Notes: generated by a model from the letters alone, not told the origin. 64,000 nt of DNA from Pseudooceanicola atlanticus (GCF_000768315.1 NZ_AQQX01000004.1:372001-436000), one strand, 5' to 3'; shown: positions 44,167 to 53,916, counted from the first letter of the stretch. Program-made: numbers and translations.

Positions 44167-44880
44167 TCAGATACTTTCGACGGGACCGACCGCAAGGACA
44201 TCGCCGGTGGGCGCCCCGGTCGGGGAACCGCCCTCGGGTTCGTCGGAAATGGCCAGCACCGCGTTCGGCAGGCGGGCCGCCAGATCGGCGGGCAGCACGA
44301 CGCTTTCACGCTCGCTGCCATTGGGCCAGACGAGGACGGAGACGGGCGCCTGCCCCTCTGCGATCAGCCAGAATTCCAGCGAACGGCCGGGCGCCGCGGC
44401 GCCTGAGCGCTGAAGAACCTCGAGCGCGCCGGTATCCACATCATAGGCGGCGGCAAAGACGACGCTTTCATCCTCGGCCGCGATTCGGGCCTGGAATTCG
44501 GGCGCCGCGGGGGTCATGACCCCGGAATTCAAAACCACCCAGGCCAGGCCGGCAGCGACGAGACCGCCGGCGGCATAACCGAAGAGACCGCGCAGCGACT
44601 TGGGCCGGCGCAGCAGCGACAGGAAGCCGGTACCGCCGTCCTGTTCCGCCAACTTGGCCTCGATCCCGGCCCAGACGGCGGCGGGAGGGACGACCTCGGG
44701 CCAGTCGTCGGTCATGGCCACGAAATCCTCGGCCCAGGCGGCGACGGCGGCGCGGAAGGCCGGGTCGCCATTCAGACGCGCCTCGGCCTCGCGCCGGTCG
44801 GCGGCGGGCAGAAGACCCAGGACGTATTCGGCCGCGATGATGCGGTCGTCGTCGTCGCTGATGTCGGAGGCGTCGGTCAT
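44167..44880 (-). CDS. anti-sigma factor, RskA/ChrR-like membrane protein
   Basis: About 237 aa. The N-terminal cytoplasmic anti-sigma domain (DDRIIAAEYVLGLLPAADRREAEARL, then WAEDFVAMTDDWPEVVPP) is followed by one membrane helix (LFGYAAGGLVAAGLAWVVLN) and a periplasmic RskA-type C-terminal domain (VFAAAYDVDTGALEVLQRSG, RSLEFWLIAEGQAPVSVLVW, AISDEPEGGSPTGAPTGDVLA). It would hold the adjacent ECF sigma factor at the membrane until an envelope signal causes its release or proteolysis. The chosen ATG (44880) overlaps the sigma stop; ATG at 44892 is the alternative. Confidence 0.86.
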   Translation of the reverse strand: MTDASDISDDDDRIIAAEYVLGLLPAADRREAEARLNGDPAFRAAVAAWAEDFVAMTDDWPEVVPPAAVWAGIEAKLAEQDGGTGFLSLLRRPKSLRGLFGYAAGGLVAAGLAWVVLNSGVMTPAAPEFQARIAAEDESVVFAAAYDVDTGALEVLQRSGAAAPGRSLEFWLIAEGQAPVSVLVWPNGSERESVVLPADLAARLPNAVLAISDEPEGGSPTGAPTGDVLAVGPVESI

Positions 44881-45419
44881 TCGCTCAGGCATTCCTTCAA
44901 TTTCAACAGGCTGCGGCGCAGCCAGGTTCGCATCGTGTTGAGCGGCACGTCAAAGCGCGACGCGAGCTCGGCATAAGTTTCGCCTTCGATATAGGCGCGG
45001 CGGACCGCTTCGGCCCGGTCGAGCGGCAGGCGTTCGAAACAGGTCAGGATACGGGCCCTGTCGGAGGAGGCCATGGCCAGCGCCTCGGGTCCGGGCGCGG
45101 CATCCGGCAATTCATGGGCTTCGTCAAGCCCTGCCCCGCTGGCCCGGCGGGCGCGTAGACGGTCGATGGCGTGGTTCCGGGCGATGGTGATCAGCCAGGT
45201 CATCGGGGAATAGCCCCCGGCCCTGTAGCGATCCGCATTGCGCCACACCTTGATGTAGATTTCCTGCAAGGCCTCTTCTGCTTCGGCTTCTGACTTCAAG
45301 ATACGCAGCACGACACCGAAGAGTTTCGCGGAGGTGTGACCATATAATTGCGCAAAGGCCGCGCGGTCCTTTCGCGCGGCGCCATCAATCAGCGTCTCGA
45401 TTTCCTCCCGGGTGCTCAT
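44877..45419 (-). CDS. ECF-family RNA polymerase sigma factor
   Basis: 180 aa. Region 2 is AFAQLYGHTSAKLFGVVLRI through EALQEIYIKVWRNADRYR, with NHAIDRLRARR at its end. Region 4 is FERLPLDRAEAVRRAYIEGE through FDVPLNTMRTWLRRSLLKLK, the HTH for the -35 element. AAGGAG precedes the ATG. It overlaps its anti-sigma gene by 4 bp (ATGA), the normal stoichiometric arrangement. It is divergent from cobS across 135 bp. The regulon is unknown; it may autoregulate from that gap. Confidence 0.92.
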   Translation of the reverse strand: MSTREEIETLIDGAARKDRAAFAQLYGHTSAKLFGVVLRILKSEAEAEEALQEIYIKVWRNADRYRAGGYSPMTWLITIARNHAIDRLRARRASGAGLDEAHELPDAAPGPEALAMASSDRARILTCFERLPLDRAEAVRRAYIEGETYAELASRFDVPLNTMRTWLRRSLLKLKECLSE

Positions 45420-45554
45420 CTTTCTCCTTCGGCCGGTCTGGGTTGAGGCATGCCGCCGCGAACCCGAATTTTGCCCTTTCCCTCAAATCCCGCTTCGATA
45501 TGTTGCGGGTTGGGCCGGGAACGAGACCGGCAGAGGTGAAAGGACAGATCGACC

Positions 45555-46538
45555 ATGGCCGAGGGTATGACCGATATCAACGCTAAACCGACAGAAGATA
45601 TCTCCGTCCGGGAGGTGTTCGGCATTGATACGGACATGACGGTGAAGGGCTTCGAAGAACCGTCGGACCGCGTTCCGGAGCGGGATTCGACCTACAAGTT
45701 CGACCCCGACACGACGCTGGCGATCCTTGCAGGGTTCAGCCACAACCGCCGCGTGATGGTGCAGGGCTATCACGGCACGGGCAAATCGACCCATATCGAA
45801 CAGGTCGCCGCGCGGCTGAACTGGCCCTGTGTGCGGGTGAACCTCGACAGCCACATTTCCCGGATCGACCTGATCGGTAAAGACGCGATCAAGCTGCGCG
45901 ACGGCAAGCAGGTGACCGAATTCCACGAGGGGATTCTGCCCTGGGCGCTGCGCAACCCGACCGCGATCGTGTTCGACGAATATGATGCCGGCCGCGCCGA
46001 CGTGATGTTCGTGATCCAGCGCGTTCTGGAACATGACGGCAAGCTGACGCTGCTGGACCAGAACGAGGTCATCACCCCGAACAAGTATTTCCGCCTGTTC
46101 GCGACGTCGAACACGGTGGGCCTGGGCGACACGACCGGCCTTTATCACGGCACCCAGCAGATCAACCAGGCGCAGATGGACCGCTGGTCGCTTGTCGCCA
46201 CGCTGAACTACCTGAGCCACGACGCCGAGGCGGCGATCGTTCTGGCCAAGGCGCCGCATTACAACACCGAGGCCGGCCGCAAGACCGTGAACCAGATGGT
46301 GGTGCTGGCGGACCTGACCCGGACCGCCTTCATGAACGGCGACCTGTCCACGGTGATGTCGCCGCGGACGGTGATCACCTGGGCCCAGAACGCCGAGATT
46401 TTCCGCAATATCGGCTACGCGTTCCGCCTGACCTTCCTGAACAAGTGCGACGAGCTGGAGCGCCAGACCGTGGCCGAGTTCTACCAGCGCTGCTTTGGCG
46501 AGGAACTGCCGGAAAGCGCGGCCTCTGCGGCCAGCTGA
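45555..46538 (+). CDS. cobS: cobaltochelatase subunit CobS (AAA+ ATPase)
   Basis: 327 aa. Walker [19 protein letters not shown], Walker [11 protein letters not shown], sensor-1 [15 protein letters not shown], and the C-terminal arm ending [14 protein letters not shown]. With CobT (48139) it forms the hexameric AAA+ motor that drives cobalt insertion by CobN into hydrogenobyrinic acid a,c-diamide in aerobic B12 synthesis. CobN is not in the window. The presence of aerobic cobalamin synthesis fits a marine alphaproteobacterium. GGACAGATC lies before the ATG. Confidence 0.97.
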   Translation: MAEGMTDINAKPTEDISVREVFGIDTDMTVKGFEEPSDRVPERDSTYKFDPDTTLAILAGFSHNRRVMVQGYHGTGKSTHIEQVAARLNWPCVRVNLDSHISRIDLIGKDAIKLRDGKQVTEFHEGILPWALRNPTAIVFDEYDAGRADVMFVIQRVLEHDGKLTLLDQNEVITPNKYFRLFATSNTVGLGDTTGLYHGTQQINQAQMDRWSLVATLNYLSHDAEAAIVLAKAPHYNTEAGRKTVNQMVVLADLTRTAFMNGDLSTVMSPRTVITWAQNAEIFRNIGYAFRLTFLNKCDELERQTVAEFYQRCFGEELPESAASAAS

Positions 46539-46564
46539 TCCGCTCTTCCTTACGGGACATGAAG

Positions 46565-46592
46565 AAACGGGCGCCTTTCGGGGCGCCCGTTT
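46565..46592 (+). terminator. cobS terminator
   Basis: AAACGGGCGCC, TTTCGGG loop, GCGCCCGTTT, 26 bp after the cobS stop. Its presence shows that cobS and cobT are separate transcripts here. Confidence 0.82.
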
Positions 46593-46657
46593 CCGTTTCG
46601 GCTGACTTGTGAGAGTCGGTCCGGCCCTTTCGGGCCGGGATATTGGGCTGGGGCGCC

Positions 46658-47266
46658 TTATGCGGCTTCCTGTGCCGCATCCGCATCGCGGGCGGCCATG
46701 GTGGCATTGGCCCACCAGACGAGGTCGTCCAGCGCCGCGGTGGCGGAGGGCGCGATATGGTCCGCGATCTCCGAGATCGGCTTGTCTGCGCCCATCGGGT
46801 GCACGGTCATGAAGTCGCCGCCGCCGATATGCACGGCATTGCGGGTCGGGACCATCTGCAGTTCGACACCGATCAGACGCAGCTGTTCGACAGCGCGGGC
46901 CGCGCCGACGCCACCATAGCCGATGGCGGTGAAGGGTTTGCGAACCCATTCCTTGTACGCCTGGTCCAGCGCGTTCTTCAGCGCCGCGGTCAGGCCGTGG
47001 TTGTATTCGGCCACGGTGAAGATGAAGCCGTCAAACTCGGCGATCTTTTCCTGCCATGCCACGGCCTTGGGATCCGAGGAGGGCATCCACATGTTCGACG
47101 CGGCTTCGTTGAAGAGCGGCAGGTCGAAATCTTTCAAGTCGACCAGCTCGACATCCATGTCGGTGCGGGCCTGGGCCTGTTCCAGCATCCACTGGGCGGG
47201 TTTCTCGGCGAACCGTGCGTCACGGGTGGAGCCGATGATGAGGGCGATACGGGGTTTGCGGGACAT
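46658..47266 (-). CDS. NAD(P)H-dependent FMN reductase (flavodoxin-like)
   Basis: 202 aa. The flavodoxin-fold FMN-binding loop is IIGSTRDARFAEKPAQW near the N-terminus, and the second is TVAEYNHGLTAALKNALDQ, the signature of FMN_red family quinone/flavin reductases (e.g. ChrR, ArsH-like). Cytoplasmic. The role may be quinone detoxification or flavin supply. It is convergent to cobS and divergent from the secreted-protein gene. Reduced flavin is useful in B12 chemistry (CobR, cob(II)yrinate reductase), so a cobalamin link cannot be excluded, but it lacks CobR features. Confidence 0.85.
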   Translation of the reverse strand: MSRKPRIALIIGSTRDARFAEKPAQWMLEQAQARTDMDVELVDLKDFDLPLFNEAASNMWMPSSDPKAVAWQEKIAEFDGFIFTVAEYNHGLTAALKNALDQAYKEWVRKPFTAIGYGGVGAARAVEQLRLIGVELQMVPTRNAVHIGGGDFMTVHPMGADKPISEIADHIAPSATAALDDLVWWANATMAARDADAAQEAA

Positions 47267-47501
47267 CTGATGTCTCCCTGTTTGCGTGTGTTACGACACC
47301 CATATTGCTCTCTTCGCATGCGCAGAAAACGCCGTTGGCCGCACAGGATCTGTGCGGGGCTGCACCCTCCTGCCCGAGGGTCAGCTTGGCGGGCCGGCTG
47401 CGCCATTCGCACCCCAAAAGCAAGGAAAACCACCTCATTCGCGCAAGGTTTTGAGAATATTTTTCATGCATGCTCAAGAAATGTGCGCTACGCTTCGACA
47501 T

Positions 47502-47903
47502 ATGGAACTGGTGCGATCCCTTGCGATCATCGCGTGCCTGGCCCTTGCGGGCAAAGGCAGCGCCGCGCCGGAGGATCAGAGCCTTGGACACGCCCTGTCC
47601 GATCCGGTCGTGATCTTTGCCGGATGCGCCGGCCGGTTTTCCGCCGAATTGGAACATCGCTGGCTGATGAGCCGCGATCCCGGTCGCGCCCGGCATCGCC
47701 GCCAGGCCATGGTGGACCTGCTGGACGCCGTGCGACCCTCCGACCGCGGGCCCGAGATCCTGGCCCGGCGGCTCGAGGCGAAACATGCGCAGGCGCAATT
47801 GCTGCAACGGGCGGAATTCAGCACCGACCCGGCAGAGGCCCGGATGGCGCGGCAAAGGGCCCGCCGCGCGGTTGCGGGGTGCGAGGCGCTGCTTCTGAGC
47901 TGA
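47502..47903 (+). CDS. small secreted protein (133 aa) of unknown function
   Basis: ATG 47502 begins [19 protein letters not shown], a Sec signal peptide with likely cleavage after GSA. The mature ~110 residues are helical and Arg/Ala rich ([41 protein letters not shown]) with two Cys ([10 protein letters not shown] and AGCEALLLS) likely to form one disulphide. The frame is open from 47286 but upstream sequence is not signal-like. No family recognised. It sits between the FMN reductase and cobT genes; possibly group-specific to Rhodobacterales. Confidence 0.65.
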   Translation: MELVRSLAIIACLALAGKGSAAPEDQSLGHALSDPVVIFAGCAGRFSAELEHRWLMSRDPGRARHRRQAMVDLLDAVRPSDRGPEILARRLEAKHAQAQLLQRAEFSTDPAEARMARQRARRAVAGCEALLLS

Positions 47904-48138
47904 CGCGACTTTTGCCTGCCCCTGTGGCAGGATGGCGGGGATCGCCCCACCCCGGACCCCGCGCCATGAACCCTGCCCAGAACCGCCCCGACCCAGCCCC
48001 GCCTCCGCGATGAGCGGCCTCGGTTTGCCCCTGCCCGGACGTCCCGCGCCCGACGCGCCACAGGACGCACAAGACAAGACCCGCCCTGCGACGCGCGAAC
48101 CGCTTGCCGAGCGCCGCGCGGGATGCTTTACCTCTGCT

Positions 48139-50013
48139 ATGAGCAAGTCCAGCGACAACCCCGCCGATCCGTTCAAGAAGGCCCTGGCCGAGGCCACCAA
48201 GGTCATGGCCGACGACCCGGAATTGAATGTCAGCTACACGGTCGACCCGTCGGGCAAGACCGCGGATTCGATGCGCCTGCCGCAGGTCAGCCGCCGCATG
48301 ACCAAGGAAGAGGTGCTGATGGCGCGCGGCACGGCCGATGCGCTGGCCCTGCATCACCGTTATCACGATGCGGGCACCCATACGAAATACGCCCCCCAGG
48401 GGCAGATGGCGCGCGACCTCTACGAGGCGATGGAAACCGCCCGTTGCGAGGCCATGGGCGCCCGCGACATGCCCGGCACCGCCACCAATATCGACGCCAA
48501 GATCGGCGCCGAGGCCAAGCGCGCGGGCTATGCCGGGATCACCCAGGCCGCGGATGCGCCGCTGCCGGTCGCCGCGGGCTACCTGATCCGCCACCTCGCC
48601 ACGGGCCGCGAGATGCCCGAAGGCGCCGACAACGTCATGGATCTGTGGCGCGGCTTCATCGAACAGCAGGCCGGCGGTACGCTGGAAAACCTGCAGGAAA
48701 AGCTGTCCAACCAGTCCGAATTCGCCAAGTTCGCCCGCCGGATCATCGAGGATCTGGGCTATGGCGACCAGCTGGGCGAAGACCCCGACAGTGTCGATGA
48801 CGAGGATCAGGACGCCGCCGAGGATGGCGAAGAGGAACAGGACGAGCCCGACAGCACCGGCCAGTCCGAGGAAGAAGACGAGGCCGAGGCCAGCCCCGAA
48901 CAATCGCAGGACGAACAGCAGGACCCGTCCGAGGCCACCGTCTCCATGGACGACATGGCCGAGGAAGAAATGGGCGAAGAGGCCGAAATGCCCGAGGGCG
49001 AGGCCCCGCTGGAGCCGCCGCCGCCCCCGCCCGTGTCGGATGCGGATCCCAACTACCTGATCTATGCCTCGGATTTCGATGAAGAGGTCGCCGCAGAGGA
49101 CCTGGCCGACCCGGTCGAGCTGGAACGCCTGCGCGCCTATCTCGACCAGCAGCTGGAACCGCTGAAGGGCGCCGTTGGCCGCCTGGCCAACAAGTTGCAG
49201 CGCCGCCTTCAGGCACAGCAGAACCGGTCCTGGGAATTCGACAAGGAAGAAGGCGTGCTGGATGCCGGCCGCCTGGCCCGTGTCGTGGCCAACCCGACCA
49301 CGCCGCTCAGCTTCAAGGTCGAGAAGGACATGGAGTTCCGCGACACCGTGGTGACGCTGCTTCTGGACAATTCAGGCTCGATGCGGGGCCGCCCGATCTC
49401 GATCGCGGCGATCTGCGCCGATGTTCTGGCACGCACGCTGGAACGCTGCTCGGTCAAGGTGGAAATCCTGGGCTTCACCACGCGCGCCTGGAAAGGCGGG
49501 CAAAGCCGTGAACGCTGGCTGAACGATGGCCGCCCGCAGCAGCCCGGCCGCCTGAACGACCTGCGCCACATCGTCTACAAGGGGGCCGACGCACCCTGGA
49601 GACGTTCGCGCGAGAATCTCGGCCTGATGATGAAGGAAGGGCTTCTGAAGGAAAACATCGACGGCGAGGCGCTGGAATGGGCGCATCGGCGGATGGTGAA
49701 CCGCCGCGAGGCGCGCAAGATCCTGATGGTCATCTCGGACGGGGCCCCGGTGGACGATTCGACACTCAGCGTGAACCCGGCGAATTACCTGGAAAAACAC
49801 CTGCGCGACGTGATCGCCATGGTGGAAAAGCGCAAGGCGGTGGAATTGCTGGCCATCGGTATCGGCCATGACGTGACCCGCTACTATGACCGCGCGGTGA
49901 CGATCACCGATGTGGATCAGCTGGCCGGCGCGATGACCGAACAACTGGCCGCGCTGTTCGACAGCGATCCGCGCGCCCGGGCGCGCATGGTCGGGATCAA
50001 GAAGGCCTCCTAG
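48139..50013 (+). CDS. cobT: cobaltochelatase subunit CobT
   Basis: 624 aa. The N-terminal domain ([20 protein letters not shown] to ~210) is followed by a very acidic region (~215-320; runs such as [16 protein letters not shown]) and a C-terminal von Willebrand A domain with a MIDAS motif [15 protein letters not shown], which docks CobS to CobN. The frame opens at 47932, but the canonical start with [14 protein letters not shown] is ATG 48139; the extra N-terminal ~70 codons are Pro-rich and without an RBS. It is preceded by a 235-bp spacer. Immediately after its stop lies a composite dispersed repeat. Confidence 0.95.
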   Translation: MSKSSDNPADPFKKALAEATKVMADDPELNVSYTVDPSGKTADSMRLPQVSRRMTKEEVLMARGTADALALHHRYHDAGTHTKYAPQGQMARDLYEAMETARCEAMGARDMPGTATNIDAKIGAEAKRAGYAGITQAADAPLPVAAGYLIRHLATGREMPEGADNVMDLWRGFIEQQAGGTLENLQEKLSNQSEFAKFARRIIEDLGYGDQLGEDPDSVDDEDQDAAEDGEEEQDEPDSTGQSEEEDEAEASPEQSQDEQQDPSEATVSMDDMAEEEMGEEAEMPEGEAPLEPPPPPPVSDADPNYLIYASDFDEEVAAEDLADPVELERLRAYLDQQLEPLKGAVGRLANKLQRRLQAQQNRSWEFDKEEGVLDAGRLARVVANPTTPLSFKVEKDMEFRDTVVTLLLDNSGSMRGRPISIAAICADVLARTLERCSVKVEILGFTTRAWKGGQSRERWLNDGRPQQPGRLNDLRHIVYKGADAPWRRSRENLGLMMKEGLLKENIDGEALEWAHRRMVNRREARKILMVISDGAPVDDSTLSVNPANYLEKHLRDVIAMVEKRKAVELLAIGIGHDVTRYYDRAVTITDVDQLAGAMTEQLAALFDSDPRARARMVGIKKAS

Positions 50014-50014
50014 G

Positions 50015-50065
50015 CTTCATCTTGCCGGAAATACTCCGGGAGGTCCGGAGGGCAGCGCCCTCCGG
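50015..50065 (+). repeat. composite intergenic repeat, copy A (26-mer plus GC hairpin)
   Basis: The conserved part (50015-50040) reads CTTCATCTTGCCGGAAATAC then TCCGGG. It is followed by the hairpin CCGGAGGGC-AGC-GCCCTCCGG (50045-50065). It begins 2 bp after the cobT stop. The same unit is at 53978-54047. I believe it is abundant downstream of genes in Rhodobacterales genomes. Confidence 0.8.
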
Positions 50066-50090
50066 GGGTGCCACCCGGACCGCCGCCCGA

Positions 50091-50285
50091 TCAGGTGCGC
50101 GGCACGGCCACGCGCCAGAGGCGGGTCAGCTGCGCCCAGAGCGTCATCACCGCCTCTTTCCGTCTGGCGCGGGCGACCATGCGGCGGTGCGTCAGCATCG
50201 CCTGGGCCTCGCGTTCGTTTTCCGTCGGCGGCGCCAGGAACGGGCCGCGGTGGTGCATCATGGCTGTGTCGAACTGGGGCAACAT
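50091..50285 (-). CDS. small basic protein (64 aa), unknown function
   Basis: Read leftward from ATG 50285 with AAAGGA 8 bp upstream, a good initiation site. The sequence is MLPQFDTAMMHHRGPFLAPP followed by TENEREAQAMLTHRR, RMVARARRKEAVM and TLWAQLTRLWRVAVPRT. It is basic, with a possible amphipathic helix and no signal peptide. No family recognised. It is convergent to cobT and divergent from the wHTH-hydrolase gene, with a 151-bp shared promoter gap that contains a near-repeat AGCTTTCCC (twice). Confidence 0.5.
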   Translation of the reverse strand: MLPQFDTAMMHHRGPFLAPPTENEREAQAMLTHRRMVARARRKEAVMTLWAQLTRLWRVAVPRT

Positions 50286-50436
50286 GGCTTTGTCCTTTCG
50301 GTGTCTGCCCTGATCCTGCCCGGCCCTGCCCCGCCTTGCTTGAAGGTCACGCAGAGCTTTCCCTTAGCTTTCCCCTAGAAACCCCCAAGATCTCTGCGCG
50401 CTTGCCCGTCACCCCAATTCGGGGCCATATCCGGTC

Positions 50437-51624
50437 ATGATCTATCGCTTCGACAGCTGCCTTCTGGACACCGACCGACACGTGCTGATGCGCGCGGGCG
50501 ATGCTGTGCCGGTGGAGCCGCAGGTCTTCGACCTGCTTCTGCTGCTGCTCAGCCATCCCGACCGGCTGGTGACCCGCGACGAAATCGTGGAGGCCGTCTG
50601 GCAGGGGCGGATCGTCTCCGAATCCGCCATTTCCGCCCGTATCGCCTCGGCCCGCAAGGCCGTGGGCGATGACGGCAAGGCGCAGCGCGTGATCCGCACC
50701 GTGGCGCGGCGCGGCCTGCAGATGGCCGTTCCCGTGGAGGTCGAGGCCTCGGACACAGGAGACGCAGCGCCAAAGCCCGCCACGCCCCCGCAGGCCCCGC
50801 GCATCCGCTATGCCCGCACTTCGCGCGACCGGCCCATTGCCTGGGCGGTGAATGGCGATGGCCCGCCGCTGGTCTGCGCCAACATGATCGGCACCGATCT
50901 GGAACAGGATTGGGCGCTGCACGCCAATCGCGCCATGTGGGAAATCCTAGGCGAACGGCATTCCGTGCTGCGCTACGACCCGGCCGGCACCGGCCAGTCC
51001 GGCGAGGACGGGCCCGAGCTGGATTTCGACCGCCAGGCCGAGGACCTGCACGCGGTGGTCGAGGCCGCGGGTCTGAACCGCTTCGTGCTCTACGCGGAAT
51101 CCGGATCGGTCCTGACGGCGGTGCATTTCGCCGCCCGCTATCCCGACATGGTGCGCAAATTCGTGATCGTCGGCGGCTATGCGGAGGGCTGGAACCACCG
51201 CCGGACCGGCGCGTCGGGCACCCCCGCCATGATGGAGATGATCCGCGAAAGCTGGAGCAATCCGACCGGCGCCTTTGCCTCCAGCTTCATGCTGGCCTAC
51301 CTGCCCGAGGGGCCGCTCGACGTGGTGCATGACCTGGCCAACAGCATGCGCAACGCGATCGACCGCGAAAACGAACTGGCCCTGCGCGAATTGCAGCACC
51401 GAACCTCTCTGCTGCCGCTGCTGCCGCAGATCACATGCCCGACCCTGATCCTGCATGGCCGCCGCGACGCCGTGCATCCGGTCAGCGAAGCGCGCAAGCT
51501 CGCCGCGGGCATCGCGGGCGCGGAACTGATGACCTTCGACACCGCCAACCACCTGCCGGTGCCGGGCCATCCGCTCTGGTCCGATTACGTGACGGCGATC
51601 CTCGACTTCCTGGGGCGCGACTGA
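50437..51624 (+). CDS. winged-HTH (OmpR/CadC type) DNA-binding domain fused to an alpha/beta hydrolase
   Basis: 395 aa. Residues 1-~100 are a Trans_reg_C winged helix (IYRFDSCLLDTDRHVLMRAG, VTRDEIVEAVWQGRIVSES, VIRTVARRGLQM). Residues ~125-395 are an alpha/beta hydrolase with oxyanion/strand blocks (GPPLVCANMIG, RYDPAGTGQSGE), nucleophile elbow YAESGSV (S222, small residues Ala/Ser in place of Gly), acid D344 (LHGRRDAVHP) and H372 (DTANHLPVPG), so the triad looks intact. No membrane span. It is a one-component protein that could sense or hydrolyse an ester/lactone signal and control transcription. A second fusion of this kind is at 57399. Confidence 0.82.
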   Translation: MIYRFDSCLLDTDRHVLMRAGDAVPVEPQVFDLLLLLLSHPDRLVTRDEIVEAVWQGRIVSESAISARIASARKAVGDDGKAQRVIRTVARRGLQMAVPVEVEASDTGDAAPKPATPPQAPRIRYARTSRDRPIAWAVNGDGPPLVCANMIGTDLEQDWALHANRAMWEILGERHSVLRYDPAGTGQSGEDGPELDFDRQAEDLHAVVEAAGLNRFVLYAESGSVLTAVHFAARYPDMVRKFVIVGGYAEGWNHRRTGASGTPAMMEMIRESWSNPTGAFASSFMLAYLPEGPLDVVHDLANSMRNAIDRENELALRELQHRTSLLPLLPQITCPTLILHGRRDAVHPVSEARKLAAGIAGAELMTFDTANHLPVPGHPLWSDYVTAILDFLGRD

Positions 51625-51688
51625 CAGCATCTGGCATCCCGCGCCCGTTCCGGTAAGAAGGGGGGGCACCCTGATCCCGGAGGTCCGC

Positions 51689-53479
51689 ATGTTCCAGTCA
51701 TTCGACAGCCCTACGTCACCCGATCAGGGCCCGCCGCGCCTGGCCGCCCTGCGCAAGCACATGAAGGACATCGGCATCGACGCCTTCCTCGTGCCGCGAG
51801 CGGACCGGTTCCAGGGCGAATATGTCTCGGACCATGACAACCGTCTGGCCTGGCTGACCGGCTTCACCGGCTCTGCCGGGGTCTGCGCCGTGACGCAGGA
51901 CGCGGCGGTCGTGATGGTCGACGGGCGCTACAAGGTGCAGGTGAAGGCGCAGGTCGCAAAGGACTTCACCCCGGTGAACTGGCCCGAAACCACGCTGACC
52001 GACTGGCTGTCGGACACGCTGTCGACCGGCGCGGTGGTGGGCATCGACCCCTGGCTGCACACGATCGAGGAAGTGGGCAAGATGACCCTCGCCCTGCCCG
52101 GTCTCAAGTTCCGGGCCATCGCCAACCCGATCGACGCGGTCTGGGCCGACCAGCCCGACCCGCCCATGGGCCAGATCATCGCCCACCCGCTTGAATTTGC
52201 CGGCGAATCCCATGCCGACAAACGCGCCCGCCTGGCTCGTGACCTGGCCGAGCGGGGTGATGGCGCCGCGATCCTGACACTGCCGGATTCGGTGGCCTGG
52301 CTGTTCAATATCCGCGGCTCCGACATTCCGCGAAACCCGATCCCCCATGCCTTTGCCCTGCTGCGCGCCGATGCCAGCGCCGTGCTGCTGACCGAGCCCG
52401 GGAAATGCACGGGCCTAGACGATCACCTAGGCCCGGATGTCACCGTCGCCGCGCCCGACCAGCTCGAGGCGCTGATCCGCGACACCCAGGGGCCGATCCG
52501 GGTGGACCAGGCCAGCGCTCCGCGCGCCCTGGCCGACATGTTTGCCAAGGCGGGCGTGGAATATCGCCATGGCCCCGACCCCGCGCGCCTGCCCAAGGCC
52601 TGCAAGAATGCCGGCGAGTTGCAGGGCATGCGCGACGCGCATCTGCGCGATGCGGTGGCGATGTGCAACTTCCTGGCCTGGTTCGACACGACCGAACAAC
52701 GTGTGTTGACCGAGGTCGACCTGGTCACGACGCTGGAAGGGTTCCGCAGCGAAACCAACATGCTGCGCGAGATCTCCTTCGACACGATCGCGGGCGCGGG
52801 CCCCAATGGCGCCCTGCCGCATTACCGGGTCACCACCGAAACCAACCGCGAGCTCGCGGACGGAGAGCTGATCGTGGTGGATTCGGGCGGGCAATATCCC
52901 GACGGCACCACCGACATCACCCGCACCCTCGTCGTCGGCGACGCGGGGGCCGAGGAAAAGCGCGCCTTCACCCTGGTGCTGAAGGGCATGATCGCCATGT
53001 CCCGCGCCCGGTTCCCCCGCGGCGTGGCGGGCGCGCATCTGGACAGCCTGGCGCGCTATCCGCTGTGGCTGGCGGGGCTGGATTACGACCATGGCACCGG
53101 CCATGGCGTGGGCGCCTACCTTTGCGTGCATGAAGGCCCGCAGCGTCTGGCACGGACGGGCGACGTGCCGCTGCAGGAGGGCATGATCCTGTCGAACGAG
53201 CCCGGCTATTACCGCGAGGGCGCCTTCGGCATCCGGATCGAGAACCTGATCGTCGTGCAGCAGGCCCCCGCGATCGAGGGCGGAGACGACCGCGACATGC
53301 TGGATTTCGAGACGCTCACCTGGGTGCCCATCGAAAAGCGCCTGATCGACCTCGACCTGCTGGACCGGGACGAACGGGACTGGCTGAACGCCTATCATGC
53401 GGAATGCCGCGACAAAATCGGCTCTCTGCTTTCGGGGCAAACCGCGGTATGGTTTCATGCTGCAACTGAAAAACTCTGA
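51689..53479 (+). CDS. aminopeptidase P family (M24) Xaa-Pro peptidase, three-domain form
   Basis: 596 aa, with two creatinase-like N-terminal domains (residues ~15-150 and ~165-315) and a C-terminal M24 domain. Metal ligands: DSGGQYPDGTTDITRT (two Asp), HGTGHGVGAYLCVHE (His), NEPGYYREGAFGIRIEN (Glu) and the final Glu in DFETLTWVPI. The family removes N-terminal residues before proline. This three-domain type is cytosolic and dimeric. GGAGG precedes the ATG. It follows the fusion regulator at 65 bp in the same direction and may be co-transcribed. Confidence 0.93.
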   Translation: MFQSFDSPTSPDQGPPRLAALRKHMKDIGIDAFLVPRADRFQGEYVSDHDNRLAWLTGFTGSAGVCAVTQDAAVVMVDGRYKVQVKAQVAKDFTPVNWPETTLTDWLSDTLSTGAVVGIDPWLHTIEEVGKMTLALPGLKFRAIANPIDAVWADQPDPPMGQIIAHPLEFAGESHADKRARLARDLAERGDGAAILTLPDSVAWLFNIRGSDIPRNPIPHAFALLRADASAVLLTEPGKCTGLDDHLGPDVTVAAPDQLEALIRDTQGPIRVDQASAPRALADMFAKAGVEYRHGPDPARLPKACKNAGELQGMRDAHLRDAVAMCNFLAWFDTTEQRVLTEVDLVTTLEGFRSETNMLREISFDTIAGAGPNGALPHYRVTTETNRELADGELIVVDSGGQYPDGTTDITRTLVVGDAGAEEKRAFTLVLKGMIAMSRARFPRGVAGAHLDSLARYPLWLAGLDYDHGTGHGVGAYLCVHEGPQRLARTGDVPLQEGMILSNEPGYYREGAFGIRIENLIVVQQAPAIEGGDDRDMLDFETLTWVPIEKRLIDLDLLDRDERDWLNAYHAECRDKIGSLLSGQTAVWFHAATEKL

Positions 53480-53554
53480 CAGAAACGATACATCTTCACC
53501 CGGTTGTCACATGCGCCGGGCATGGCAAGATAAGCCTCTTGGGGAGGGCAAGAC

Positions 53555-53896
53555 ATGACTGATATCACGATCCAACCGGCCGAAGGCACGTGGACCGTCC
53601 GTTCCGGCGGCGCCGTCCTGGGGGAAAGCCGCAAGGCGCTGATGCTGACCGAGGGCGATTATCCGGCGGTCATCTATTTCCCGCGCGACGATATCGCGAT
53701 GGCGTTCCTCGACCAGACCGACCACACCACCCATTGCCCGAAAAAGGGCGACGCGACCTATTTCTCCATCGTGACGAAAAGCACGACCCATGAGAACGCC
53801 GCCTGGTCCTACGAAACCCCGCTGGAAGGGATGGAACAGATCGCCGGCCACCTGGCCTTCTACGCCACCGATTTCGTGACCGTCGAACGCGTCTGA
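53555..53896 (+). CDS. DUF427 domain protein
   Basis: 113 aa. The whole protein is one DUF427 domain: TIQPAEGTWTVRSGGAVLGE, YPAVIYFPRDDI, then the hallmark TTHCPKKGDATYFSI and NAAWSYETPLEGMEQIAGHLAFY. Small beta-rich fold, cytoplasmic, function unknown; conserved Cys-Pro-x-K-G and Trp suggest a binding site. GGGGAGGG precedes ATG 53555. A terminator follows. Confidence 0.9.
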   Translation: MTDITIQPAEGTWTVRSGGAVLGESRKALMLTEGDYPAVIYFPRDDIAMAFLDQTDHTTHCPKKGDATYFSIVTKSTTHENAAWSYETPLEGMEQIAGHLAFYATDFVTVERV

Positions 53897-53916
53897 CGCC
53901 CGACTGTTCCGCGCCA

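Noticed and set aside
47932-48138. N-terminal extension of CobT
   Set aside because: The extra codons are Pro/Arg-rich and have no RBS; ATG 48139 gives the normal CobT N-terminus.
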